Assembly: GCA_954871525.1 (NCBI GenBank)
Contig: OX940863.1
Coordinates: 25,432,001-25,496,000 of the forward strand
DNA length: 64,000 bases
Direction of reading: 5' to 3'
Origin: Parietaria judaica
Taxonomy: Eukaryota; Streptophyta; Magnoliopsida; Rosales; Urticaceae
The translations under genes and the position numbers were made by a program. Below the pieces are notes generated by a model that saw nothing but the letters and a program-made list of their open reading frames with translations, was not told where the DNA came from and made no database searches. Positions 26,863 through 38,604 of the stretch are shown piece after piece (position 1 is the stretch's first letter; each line of letters opens with the position of its first letter).

Positions 26863-28057
26863 TAGAGGTGTCAAGTGGGCCGGGCCGGCCCAGGCCGACC
26901 CGCCCCGACTCGTAAAAAAAGCGGGTTTGCCCCGCCCCGTCTCGTTTTTTTGTGGGCCGAGCGAAGCCCGCCCCTATCAAAAGGGTCAGGCTGGGTTATG
27001 CTTTCTTAGACTCGCCCCGAACCCGCCTCGCCCCGCCCAAAAATCCCGCCCCACCCCGCCCCGTTCAAAAGCCCGCCCCGCCTCGCCCCAAAGCCCACAT
27101 AAACCCGCCCCGCCCCGTTTAAAAGCCCACATAAACTATATTTTTATATTAAAAACTATTAAGTTGTAATACTAAAACTAACAAAAGTATTATAAAATTT
27201 ACTCTAAATAATTTATTGTTATAGAAATTTTACTCTAAAAATTACTCTATGTAGCTCTTTAATTTTTTTAATAAACAATTTTAACTTTATTAATCAATTT
27301 GAAAATTCGCTAATCGATTTAAACATTTTCTGATTTTAATTTTAGTTTGAAAATGAATTAATCAATTACAACATTGAGCGATTTCATGTATAAAACATAA
27401 TTTCTTAATTCACTAGTTTCAACTTTACAATTTATAATTACTAGTCACTTTCATAAATCACTATTCTAATTTTATATTCAATAATTTATTTAAAAATCAC
27501 TTAGTCTCATTTTATTATTCACTTATCACTTTCATATTCATTATTTAACATCAACATCTCCATTCAAATAAAAAAAAACCCCTCTACATCTTGAAATTCA
27601 CGAATCAATTCAACGTTCATTAATTCTAATATACGCGGTGCGTATCTTATTTTTGAATGTATAAGACTATGTTTGAACTTTGAATTTCTAAATATGCGAG
27701 TGAATTTTATTTACATTTACATTACTTGAGTTTTTAAAATAAATATATGAATATCGAGCAAATACAAAAAAAAAAGAGGTGTTATTGTTCGTTAAAGGCC
27801 CACGAACACTAATACACCAACCCGCTTTGGTTTGTGAAAAGCCCACTAAATTCGACCCGTAAAAGCCCACTAAATTCAACTCGTAAAAACCCGCCCCGCC
27901 CCGTGACATTGTGGGTTCGGGTTTATGGGCCGGGGTGGGCCTTGATGGCTTTTCCGAAACCCGCCGCGCCCCGCACATTGAACGGGGCAGGTCAAGCCCG
28001 CCCCGTTTAATGGGTTGTGGGCCGGGCCGGGCCGGGCCGGCTCACTTGACACCACTA
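26863..28057. mobile_element. hAT-like element with GGGCCGGGCC ends, 1195 bp
   Basis: Ends TAGAGGTGTCAAGTGGGCCG and, inverted, TAGTGGTGTCAAGTGAGCCG. It is flanked by an exact 8-bp duplication gctaaaat (26855-26862 and 28058-28065). Both subterminal regions are very GC-rich (gcccgccccg repeats) and complementary, so the single strand would fold into a long hairpin, while the middle is A+T-rich. The frames read in the GC ends are not genes. Confidence 0.88.
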
Positions 28058-28248
28058 GCTAAAATTGATTTTAAAAAAATGAAATCAAATGCTAATGTTG
28101 TAATAAGTTGCTGAAAAATAATCGAATCAAGCATAATTTGATTATTTCTTTTTTCCATACAACACGGATTAAAGACGTGGGGTGTTAAGGTCGGATCCCC
28201 TCAACCAATAGCAAAGCAACATTTTAAGGAGCGACGGGATGACGAGGC

Positions 28249-28253
<5 letters not shown>

Positions 28254-28280
<27 letters not shown>
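28254..28280 (+). repeat. uninterrupted G27 homopolymer
   Basis: Twenty-seven consecutive G residues lie in the solo LTR, between 'gcgaaca' and 'acatcaac'. Such a run could form a G-quadruplex. Its exact length is prone to sequencing error. Confidence 0.9.
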
Positions 28281-28419
28281 ACATCAACAGTACGAGCGAA
28301 GACAAGGCCTTTGTGAAGCGTCGACAGGTCAAGCGCGGGGAAGGTTTTCAATGAAGCGTCGACGGCACAGGAGAGAGTCGAGGAGACTCTGACGCGAGGA
28401 GCAGGCCTCTACGGGACAT

Positions 28420-28502
28420 GCATTTAATGCTCGAGGGCACGACAGGACAGACATTAAATGCTCGAGGGCACGATGAGACTGTCATTAAATGCTCAAGGGC
28501 TC
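28420..28502 (+). repeat. three short direct repeats in the solo LTR
   Basis: 'attaaatgctcgagggcacga' or a close form occurs three times (about 28422, 28453 and 28484), the last as 'attaaatgctcaagggc'. Confidence 0.75.
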
Positions 28503-28820
28503 TATGGGAAAGTAATTCAATGCGGCCACCTCGGTAGCAACCCGAGTCGGCTCGAACCGCGCGAAAGGGAGATGTGCCAGGCCTCAGCTAGCGGCATGGG
28601 GAAGGGGGCCGATGAGACCCCAATTTGGGCCGGAAAAGTAGTCTATAAAAAGAATAGAGAGCCCCATAAGAAAGAGAGGAGATATACTTGTAAAGAGAGA
28701 AAAACAACACGATCAATACCATATTTTCCTAGCTAATAAACGGAAGGAACCGAGCTCTTTATCTAAGAACAAGAGTAATCTTGTGATTGTTGGGCGGTAC
28801 GAATCGCCCTCAACATAGGG

Positions 28821-30992
28821 TTTTAACCTATATATATAGATAGAGAGTGAGACCGATAATATCGCATATATATCAATAGGTTTTAACTTTCTACATTTAA
28901 TAGCTCAAACAATTCGTTTGTCAAATATGAGAATATCAACGTCTTTTTTTCCTTTTCCGCATAGTGATTGCACTTGCCTAGCCGTCATTTCAACGAAGAT
29001 AATGAATGGTTGAAGAAAAATACAGTATATATATAATATGTATATATTTGTATATAATATATACTTTTAATTAAGTTGTGGACATTCGAGTTCTGATAGA
29101 GCTTCACCTTTGACCTTTTGTTGTTTTAGGTTAGTATTTGGGTGTATAAACTATGAACTAATCAGGAAGGTTTAGCATGATCTATCATCTATAAACATGG
29201 AACCTGAATTTGTCGGGGTCCCAGACGAAGAGTAATCTTAGGACCCAGGGTCAAAATTAAAAATTTAATTTATATGCAAAAGTAGAGAAGATATTTGTAT
29301 ATATTAATAACGACTCATAATAGGACGCATCTCAATGCGAAAATAATATTCAAATCTATACACACAAGTTTCTCGACCATGTATATTTAATATAAATTAT
29401 TAAAAAAAATGATAAAGGCGATTTAAGGCCCTTAATAAAAGGGTTTTTATTTATTATTATTATTTATTTTGTAGGCATGGGCCTACTCCGCCTCCTCTTA
29501 GGCCTGGCATTGTCTATAAACTAGTACTATATCTTCCAAATTATTTTTTTAAGGAACCCATAATTGCTCATTAAGTTTACATTTTTAAGTTTTGCTTTTT
29601 ATATTCCTTTCGATTTTCCAAGAAGTTCAATTCTACCCTAAAATTAAGATAAACCTACTATGAACAAATTTACGAAAGGAATGAGAGAGATGGCAACGTA
29701 TAAAACCGACTAGCCAACGAGACAAGTTGACGGGCCAACATGGATGATCGAGGGGCTCCGCAGAGTGAGATTATATATTTTTGGCTAGTTTAGGAAATGG
29801 ACGGTAAATTTTGTGAAAATTGAAAGTAGAAGTTTAGAAAGAAAAAAAAAAGAAGAAAAATTTCCATTATAAAACCTATTATTTTTGTCGGTTCTAGTTT
29901 TGTAAGTTATTCAAAATTGATATGTTTGATATGATTGATGATTAAAAAAGAACCCAATGAGTCAATGGTAGAAGAGAGATGAATTCATTCAGCATATATT
30001 TGGCCAAGCTACATTGTTCCAATTAAAGACTGAAATTTTGTTCTCATGGATCGAAACAATTTGCTAGAGAACAAAAAATTCGAAGGAATCTAGTTTTTCT
30101 CTTTATATTTGTCACAAACCCTCTTATAATAATTTATTTTCGATTTTCTTTTTCTCATCAAGGGAGCAAGGTGGGGTTCATGGCATTAGTATTGTTGGTT
30201 TTGATTTCGACATTTTCCAGTTTTGATGTTTGTTCTCAATAACCTACCGACATTGTAAATCAATATTATTTTAATAATAAATATTAATATCGAGAGATGT
30301 ACGAATAAATGTATATATGTATGTTTATGTACACTTCATTGATAATTAATTAGTATATTGTCACATCAAGGGAACAACAGTGTACCAATTATATTATCTA
30401 GTGAAAAACTCAGTACTATCTAACTCATGATTAAAGGAGTTTTATTATTCTAAATGAACAAGTTTCTTTGTTATCAATAAAGATGTAGAAGAAAAACCTT
30501 CTTAATTAGTTTGGGTGTCTTCTTAAGCACGTCACATTTATAACTTTAATCAAGTATCTACACCAATATTAATATTGTTTTGAGATTATTGATGTAAACC
30601 CGCCACTGCTTTATCGAATTGACTGACTATTTTGTAAAAAGTTTCACACGAGATCACTCAATGTAAGGCTATTCAAGCATGCTTAATTTTAGCATTTTTC
30701 AAATAGCTAAAGTGCCTAAAAGAAAATGTATCTTGCTCGAATAGATAGTAGTCCAAATTTTATAACTCGAACACACCTGTGCAGTTTCAAACACACAGTC
30801 TTGAAAACATTTCATCATAACATTATCTTTTTTCAAGCTATATGCTAGCTTGACTTTGATTTATTTTTTTGGATAAATAACTAAAAAGAAAATACATTTT
30901 ATCGACATAAATACAAATACAATCTAAAAGAAAATGGAATCTTATACATGCACAATATTGGAAAAATCTCATCATACATTACCTAGTTCAAA
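28821..30992. other. gene-free stretch with a decayed repeat
   Basis: At about 29205-29515, 'gaatttgtcggggtcccaga' and 'ggcctactccgcctcctctt' resemble the interior of the MITE at 13539, suggesting an old relative. Nothing else is recognised. Confidence 0.4.
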
Positions 30993-31544
30993 CAAAGATT
31001 TTAAATACCGTTACTGATAGAAAATGCACTTTTCATTTTTCTGGTATGCCGATAAGTAATGGGTTTATCGGTGGATTTTTTGAAAGAAAAAAAGGTTTAC
31101 CGATAGGTATAGTTACCAATCAAATTTTTACAAGTGAACTGCTAACTGAGGGATTTTTTAAATATATAAGTTACAACTGTAAGTTTATTCTGTAAATATA
31201 GGTTGCAATTGTTATTTAATATCAAAATAAGGGTTATAATTGCAATTTGATATAAATTATATCTAGTCATTAATGAGAATGAGACCTACAAATATTGATT
31301 TCTTCTTTCTTCTCTCATATTTCCATTCCTCCCATTTTTTTCCCTCTCTTTTCTCTCTTTGTTCCAACTTTCTTGATATTTTTTTTTCTCATTCTCTATT
31401 TTCTTCTTTTTCTTCATTTTTTGTTTTTTTTTTCAAATGGATAAACAGACAACAGTTACTGCAATTTTTTTTTTTTATCGATAAGCTAAATGTTTTAGAT
31501 ATATTGAAGACATAATGAGGGCAGTCGGGATTTTTAAAACCTTA
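30993..31544. mobile_element. probable hAT-like element of the CAAGGTTTTAAAT family
   Basis: The left end CAAAGATTTTAAATACCG and inverted right end TAAGGTTTTAAAAATCCCG resemble the element at 25946, and the length (552 bp) is similar. Flanking 8-mers agtTCaaa and aagtctaa match at only five of eight bases. The CT-rich frame at 31273-31515 is low-complexity. Confidence 0.5.
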
Positions 31545-32460
31545 AAGTCTAATAATATGTGTGGTTACACAACATAACAATAACTTGCCCTCACGACTCA
31601 AGGGATATAGAACCGCCATAATTGAAAATATTAATTAAAATATATTACAAAATCGCCAACATACTTTCGCAAATGAAGCTAAATGTTTCCCTTATTGATA
31701 TGTGGACTATTCTATCTTTCTCCAAAAGTTTAATGAATTCGATTGCGAAATATTGCTTTCCTTGATATAGTTATTTATTACCATAAGAAAAGATAAAACG
31801 TAAAGATTAAAAGTCTAAATTCTCACCCTTATTGATTGAATAAAAGCTTACAAGCTCAAATTCCCACGAGTAATATGCCCTTCACAGAAGCTTCCTTTTA
31901 TGAGGTAAAACATGATTCAAACTATAAATTGTATTTTTAAATAATTATACACATATACTTTAATTCTTTTTTCAACAGCTTACCATGGCAGTCGAATTTA
32001 ACTTTTTTCTTTTATCCTAACTAGATGTATATATAGTAATGACAAATGTAAATACGTACCTAAATAATATATTACATATATATTTCAATTAGTTAAAAGC
32101 GCCCGAAACTTTAGGCATCTTACCTTCCTTTTGTTTGATGGATAATCAAGAATTAAAATTAAAATAAATTGAGTCATGTTTTACAGAATTGGTCACAAGT
32201 GGAACTTGACTAGACCATTAAGTAAACATATGATAATTGAAAAATAGCATGCAAAATTAGCTTTTTTTTTTCTTTCTTAATTAAACTTAAACCACTAAAG
32301 GTTTTAATATAATTCAAAACCCTAAAGCTTGATGCTTGACTACATGCACGGATATGATTTTTTTTTTCTTCTCTAAATGGGTATAAAGAAAAAATAAAAT
32401 AAAAACTATGTTTAAATTATCCTTTTACAATCCTCCTTTTGTTCTTTTGTAATTTTACCC

Positions 32461-32462
<2 letters not shown>

Positions 32463-32522
<60 letters not shown>
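32463..32522. repeat. (TA)n microsatellite, 60 bp, downstream of KANADI
   Basis: Uninterrupted AT dinucleotides about 0.8 kb beyond the KANADI stop codon. Confidence 0.95.
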
Positions 32523-32524
<2 letters not shown>

Positions 32525-33059
32525 TTTGCATGTCCTTATTTCCCAGCCTTTTCTAGCTTACATTCTCAGGTTCCTTCTCTCTTTTTTTGGGGTGATAAAG
32601 TGTTAAAAGCATGTGAATTGAAAGTGCATAAGAATGAATAATATTTGAGAGCTTTTTTAAATCCTTTGGTATATAAATAAATAAATTATATAAGATAGAA
32701 TAAAAACACTTCATAAAATGCAAAGTGCTCCATTACAATTACCAAGGAATAAGGATCACTTCCTTTAACTTATAACTTTAATAACATAGTTAAAGGTCTC
32801 TCTCTCTCTCACTATATATCTCTCTCTATCTCTTGCTTGGTGCCAAAAACATACAAAATCAATTAGATTTCATATATTATATAATTATATATATGTAGGA
32901 ATAATATTATATATTGATTTGGATCTTACAGCTGCAATTGATAGGAATGACATGCTTTTTTCTCTCCCTTTTCTCCTTTTGTTGCTTTCTGTCTTTCTTG
33001 TCTCCTTGTCTTTCTTTAGCTCTCCTTTCACTTTTCTTTTCTTTTTTTCTCTCTCTTTT

Positions 33060-33280
33060 TCTTTTTTCTCTCTTCCTTTTTTATTTATTTATTCTGATTT
33101 TCCTCAGCTGGGGTACCTGATTCTCACCTCTCTCCCAACTCCAAGACATGATCATCCATCATCATACATATGTTGATTTCTTTTCTTCTTCTTCCCACAA
33201 ATGAATACAAAATTAGTAGTAAGTAAGCAAGCAGTCACAACAAGAGAGTAGAGGGACTAATTTGAAAATATAATAAAAAG
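33060..33280 (-). terminator. KANADI 3' UTR with candidate poly(A) signal
   Basis: Downstream of the KANADI stop codon the coding strand is GA-rich, then A-rich. Overlapping AATAAA hexamers lie on the minus strand at about 33093-33080, some 190 bp past the stop, a normal distance for a plant 3' UTR. The actual cleavage site is not determinable. Confidence 0.4.
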
Positions 33281-35120
33281 TCAAAGTGCCCTTCCTAGAG
33301 TGAACTCCAAATTTGGCCTCTTATTGGGGCTTCTCATCATCTCTTGATCAATATTTGTTGGTGAGCTTTCATGTGATGATATTCTCTCATAGCTTAAGCA
33401 CTTTGGATCCAACTCCTCCTAATATATAATAATTACATGTCATGATAAATCAATGATAATGTTCAAAATCAGAATTCAAAGAGAAGGGAAAGAGAAGCAC
33501 AAAAATAGAAAAGAGCTTTGGGAATCAGAGGACATTGACTCATCAAGGAATAAAAGAATAGTTCGAATATATTTCAAGAAACTTTGCAAGAGTACATTTA
33601 AAAATCCTGCTAAATTAACACCCCAAAAAAAAATATTCCACAATTTATTTTAAAAATACTTACAATATATGCATATGTATATATGTGCCAAATAAAATGT
33701 GTATTTAAATTGTATACCATGGTCAAAGAAATGCTATCTCAGTCTTTCTTTTTACCTTTTACCATTACGGGGAAATCTCAAAATGACAAATTTATCCTCT
33801 GATTTTGTAAAATAGTGACAAACCACCTTCTGAAATCCTCTGACCCATTTATACACCTCTTCATGCAAAGAATGTGCTTTTAATTTGATTTACGTATTAG
33901 AATATTATCGTGGACAAGACTAATTATAGGACCTTTTTATTTTTGTTTTGCCTATTCATTTAAGAATATATGCGGTAGATGGTTTTGAAAGATTAAAGTT
34001 TTGTACCTCATGATTAAGGGATGATAAATTTGCACTTGAAATTGAATCCTTTGGTTTTCCATGCAACCAAGCTTCCCTGCTATAAGGAAAACACAAATAT
34101 AGAGGACTATTTTCCATTAGTGGAAGCCATGCATGCAAATCATGGAAAAGAGAGTGAGTATATTTATTTTTTCCTCTAAAGAAAAAGAAAAGAGCCCTAT
34201 CTTTTATTACTGCCTTTGTTTTTATAATAGTAGTGAGCTATATACATTGAGAGCTTTTAAGTATGGTGCTTTGGTTAAATAAAGTAGAAGATTTATATTC
34301 CCTAAGAAAATGTGATTTTCCCATTACCCAAAACCATACTTATAATCATAATGAACCATGATGATGATCATATCTTTGGGACTAAGTTTTGGTATTCTTT
34401 GTAGGACCCCATGTGCATGGCCTAAAAGAATTGAGCTGAAAAAACAAACCCTAATGGCCCCACAAAATCCAAAGGAAAGAGATAGATATATCTAATTTTA
34501 AGGTGGATTTTGTCCATTTGGGATTCCAATATTTTGGAATTGTTGGTTTCTTTTTTACTCCCCTTTTCACCCACAATTCCACTGGAGAAAGATTACTATT
34601 ACCCCATCATATATAGTTTTCAGTGGTTAAATCAATTATATATGTAATGATCAAAGTATAGTACGTACTACGTAATTATCATGAGATTATCACACATTTT
34701 ACATTCATATTCTTATTGCACTTTCTCCTTTTCATTTTTTGCTTAGACCATATATGTCCATTTTTATTCAAACATGTCACGTATAATCAAGTAGAAACAA
34801 ACAAAGAAAAAACTATATTGGAATTGTGAAGTTTATACATAAATGTATAACACAATGCCAAAAATTTAAAATGTAAATGACGCTAAGAATCTCACATGAG
34901 AACAAGTATAATCAAGTAGAAACAAACAAAGAAAAAAACTATATTGTGCCTTTTGAAGTTTATACATAAATCTCAAGTCATAATGTATAACACAATACTA
35001 CACATGAAAAAGAATAATAAGTCTTATAAATCGTGATTTACTCCCCTCAATGTCAATTGGTTTTAAAATAGAATCTCATGATGTAGATAAATTACATCTA
35101 TGTATCTGTCGATTGAACAC

Positions 35121-35176
<56 letters not shown>

Positions 35177-37449
35177 CAAACACCTAAAGTAATTGTGTCA
35201 ATATGATCAATAGTCGCATCTACGAAGCTCAAATTGAAAAGAAAAGAAAGAAGAGAACACCAATTGAAAACTTCTCTTATTTTTAATAGATTAATTTGAT
35301 ATATATGAAAATTAATACAAGAAAAATAGAGATGTTGGTAATTACCTGGAAGAATTGTTACTCCAAAGGGCAGAATTATAGTCCTTTTCTTGATTAACGA
35401 CAACACTCGACCTAATTCCCTGTTGACCAGATGATTGCAGTTCTGATCGTAACCTTCCGCCACTGTTTTGACCGTCGAACATTAGATCTTCGGTGGTATC
35501 TCCGGATGACCCATTTTCATACGCGTCTGATTGTGCTTAACCAAAATAAAAAATGCACAAATTAAAATCTTAAAATACATAGAAAAAATAATTTAAACGT
35601 ATATATAGTGTGTAAATATTAAGTACCTGAAGAAGCTGGTCTATCTGTGGTCTTGACCGTCCGATACATCTGAAATTAGGGTTATAGATAAGGTAAATAA
35701 CATGTATATATTATTAACCAATGTAAATTAAGAATATATATATATATATACACGAACAGAAAAGGAAAGTGTGAATGACAAAGCAGTCTATGCCTGTAAA
35801 TCCGTACAGTTGATTTCTTTTATATTGAAAACACGAAATACAAGAAGTGGTGCAAGTACATAATACATACATACATGAAGCATGTGTAGTATATACATGC
35901 ATGAACTATATAGGTTAACCGTGGTTAATATCTTTTACCAGACACAGTGGTCAAAGTAACCGAACCGGTCATCATGAAGATATCATTGTGAAATGATAAT
36001 GTTTTGTACTTGTTCCATTTTTATTTTCTTCTGACTGTGTCTGTGTGGTGAATGAATGATTCATAATATATAACAAGAATAATAAAGTAAACGTATTTGT
36101 TTAATATTATTTCTCGCTCATAATAGACTGTGTAGCAGTGAGAAGAAACTGTCTCGGCTTGGCTTCCACGACTCATATTTTGAATTCCTCTCGGGCTTTG
36201 TCTTATATATTTCTCTGAAATCGATGATACACACACATATATATATATATTATACATATAAGTAATTAGTATTTATTTATTATATTAATTATCTTTGATA
36301 AACTCTGGGTGGTACTATGGTTCATTCTTCCAAGCAAAAAGCTGTTTATTAGCTCGCAGAAACAGAAGACATCAGATCTATGTACACACATATGTCACTT
36401 GTGTTTTTGGCTCTTACATTGTTTGGAAAAAATTAAATTAAAATAAAATAAAAGACTTTTGCCATAGCTTCTAGCGATAATGCAGGAAGAAATAAATGTT
36501 TAAAAAATGTGGTCAATGTCAATAATTATCAGTAATTTGGTACCACTAATAACTAAGCTAGGAGAAGTAGAGTTCGAATTAAAACCCTAATTGTCTCGTA
36601 CCTGTAAATGAGATTTAACATGTGCGAGTGTGAGATCTTTGACATCCATTAGCTCAAGAACTGACTTCGGTGTAGCCCCTAATTAAAATTTAATAAAAAA
36701 AAAAAAATTTAAATTAAACAAAATCAAAATCCCATTCGGCAAAACTCGTTTTTCATGGTGTACGGACAAATTATCTTACTTTCATGGCCGCCGAGGAGAT
36801 CGACGGCGTGGACGAATCGGGCGTGGAGCGTCGTGGTCCAGCGCATCCGCGGGGCCCGCATGCTGCGCTTGGGCGGAAACCGGGAGATGAAGCGCGACCT
36901 CATCAGGCCCTGGTGGTGGTGGAGCTGTGAGGCCTGGTACGGCATTGCGCCTCCCCCGCCCATCGGTGGTGCGGCGGCGGCGTTGTCGAGAGCCGCGGGG
37001 TTCTGGTAGACCGGGATTCCCCGGATGGGCCGGAGGAACCCGAGATCGTGGGTCAACCCTTGATGAAACTGTGCGTTTTGGAGGTGATGGTGGTGAAGTG
37101 GAGCGAAATTTGCGCCGTTCGCCGCGGCGCTCTGGAGGTGGTATTGCTGGTGAATGGCGTTGGAGTTGGAGAGAGAGAGCTCGAAGGCACTGGCTTTAGG
37201 GTTAGTACCGGAGTTGACCGCGTTGCTGTTAGCGTTGACTTGATGGTGATGATGATGATGATTGTGATGATCGAGCTTGGACGCCATTGAAGAAGATATG
37301 GAGGAGTGTCTTGAGTCCAGAGCTCGCTTCCAAAACCCTAAATCCATGACCTCCTCTTCGCCGGTTCTCCTCCAGCTCGCCGACGCCGGCCTCGCGTTCG
37401 GCGGGCTGATTTGCAGAGACAAATCCGGTTGAGCCGGGAACAGCTCCAT
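33281..37449 (-). CDS. KAN2: KANADI transcription factor (KAN2/KAN3 type), six exons, complete
   Basis: Joined on the minus strand: exons 37449-36780, 36678-36602, 35669-35627, 35535-35346, 34076-34007 and 33418-33281. All introns are GT-AG (101, 932, 91, 1269 and 588 bp). The spliced frame is 1188 nt, or 395 residues, ending in TGA at 33283-33281. The start ATG gives MELFPAQPDLSLQISPPN, the typical KAN2/KAN3 N-terminus, with an EAR-like repression motif LSLQI at residues 10-14. A His-rich stretch lies near 61-70. The GARP (MYB-like) DNA-binding domain spans about 200-257: RMRWTTTLHARFVHAVDLL in exon 1, ATPKSVLEL and VKSHLQ in exon 2, MYRTVK in exon 3. Exon 4 has the conserved YENGSSGD. The C-terminus has SYERISS and NLEFTLGR, conserved in the family. 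KANADI proteins are nuclear repressors that specify abaxial organ identity and antagonise HD-ZIP III genes; that role is family knowledge. KAN2 versus KAN3 was judged only from the N-terminus. No frameshift or premature stop is seen. Confidence 0.95.
34781..35010. repeat. 125-bp tandem duplication in KANADI intron 4
   Basis: A block starting GTATAATCAAGTAGAAACAA at 34781 recurs at 34906 and continues through 'gaagtttatacataaat' and 'ataatgtataacacaata' in both copies, with a few differences. A (TA)n run lies at 35124-35171 in the same intron. Confidence 0.85.
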
Positions 37450-37925
37450 ATCTATCTATCTATCTATATATATCTATATATATATATGTATATATAGATG
37501 TATTGTACGTGCAGAAATAGTACACGTGAGTGAAGAAGTGAAACCCCTTTCTCTTCCAAAGCTTCAAGCTTTAAGCTATGTAGTTAAAGTCCTCTCCTTT
37601 TTCCTTATGTGTGGTGAGGATATTATATATATCTATATATATGAGAAGGTTTTGGGTGATTTTTTTTAAAAAAAATTTTGTGCCCTTCTATCCAGATGAG
37701 GGTTTTGATGATCAATTTGGAGGAGTAGTTGCAGATTTTGGGATTGAGATGAGAGATAGAGAGAGAGGAGAGAGAGAGAGAGAGAGAAGAGAGGAGAGAG
37801 GAGAGAGGAAGAAATGACAAGGTATGAAGTGAATGGTTGTATCTTTTGTGTGAAGTATATGTGAGAAAATGACACTTGAGAAGCCATGAGAGAGAGAGAG
37901 AGAATAGTTTTTTTTTTATATAAAC
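37450..37925 (-). promoter_or_regulatory. KANADI leader and candidate core promoters
   Basis: The region upstream of the ATG is rich in CT on the coding strand (GA runs at 37758-37805 and 37888-37902). A TATA box reads TATATAAA at 37922-37915, just before a CT-rich patch typical of plant core promoters. A second TATA-like cluster lies nearer the gene at about 37650-37620. Between this second cluster and the gene there is no ATG before the KANADI start. A CACGTG G-box core lies near 37524. Which TATA is used cannot be decided from sequence. Confidence 0.5.
37666..37887 (-). CDS. possible upstream ORF in the KANADI leader, 73 codons
   Basis: An ATG-started frame (ATGGCT, G at +4) lies about 28-37 bp downstream of the distal TATA box and ends in TAA before the KANADI start. 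Its product is low-complexity Ser/Leu-rich because it is read through the CT repeat. It is the only ATG in the leader apart from the KANADI start. It would be translated only if transcription begins at the distal promoter, and the ATG lies so close to the expected start site that it might be left out. It may be chance. Confidence 0.3.
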   Translation of the reverse strand: MASQVSFSHIYFTQKIQPFTSYLVISSSLLSPLFSLSLSLLSLYLSSQSQNLQLLLQIDHQNPHLDRRAQNFF

Positions 37926-38604
37926 AAAATTAGATCAAAAGTAAATCAAGTTTAAGACTTGATTCTTTATTTTTAGCTCTTTTTTTTCAGGAGAAAAAGG
38001 AAAGAAAAAGATAGGGAAAAAATTATGTAAAAATAAAATTTACTTTAATTAACGTGTGGGTTTGTCCCTTATAACCTTTCTAACCCTCGCACACGCTCTT
38101 TGAACAGAAAACCTTTTCTTTGGGTTTTTACCCTTTTACTTTACAAACTCTCTTTTTCTTTTTATTTAATTTTTAATTATCTTTTCTCTGCATCAAAATA
38201 AAAAGCCCATGATTATGCTCTAATTTGAACATTCTGGAGTTCAGTTATGTTTTGTCTTCAGTCGTATCCACTCATTGACGTAATGATGGTAAAAAATCTT
38301 AAACCTTTTTTTTTTTTAACTTAAAATCACTTATAGGCTTTTAAATAGACCCATCGTTTCCTCTAAAAAATATTAAAGGCAAATATTTATGGGGAAAGGA
38401 GATTAAAGGAGGAGCGAGGTGGAAGGAACGTTCAATATCTCCCGTTCTCATCGGATATGAAACACGATATAATTATAAACCGATACAAATTAGTTTGAGT
38501 TAATTTAAAAGTGCTCAATGCAATTAATATCAGTAGATAACACTTAACAGGTTAACACGATACAAATATGGTAAAATGAAAGGATTAAATTAGACATGAT
38601 TAAT

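Larger units (their letters stand above)
28183..28815 (+). repeat. solo LTR, 633 bp, with TATA box
   Basis: It starts TGTTAAGGTCGGATCCCC and ends CGCCCTCAACA (TGTT...AACA). The flanks tgggg (28178-28182) and taggg (28816-28820) match at four of five bases. A promoter-like CTATAAAAAG lies at 28643-28652. The sequence is GC-rich compared with its surroundings. It contains a 27-base G run and three copies of 'attaaatgctcgagggc'. No internal domain is nearby, so it looks like a recombined LTR. Confidence 0.65.

Noticed and set aside
26849..28114. Pro/Arg-rich frames of 67-106 codons
   Set aside because: They read the GC-rich inverted ends of a hAT-like element; they are not genes.
32914..33176. 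Leu/Ser/Phe-rich plus-strand frames next to the KANADI 3' end
   Set aside because: They are a CT-rich low-complexity tract, antisense to the probable KANADI 3' UTR.
36755..37290. Plus-strand open frames of 80-90 codons over KANADI exon 1
   Set aside because: They are antisense shadows of a GC-rich coding exon and show no conserved motifs.
37611..37820. Frames on both strands through the GA/CT repeat in the KANADI leader
   Set aside because: They are low-complexity, and the minus-strand 65-codon frame begins with TTG rather than ATG.
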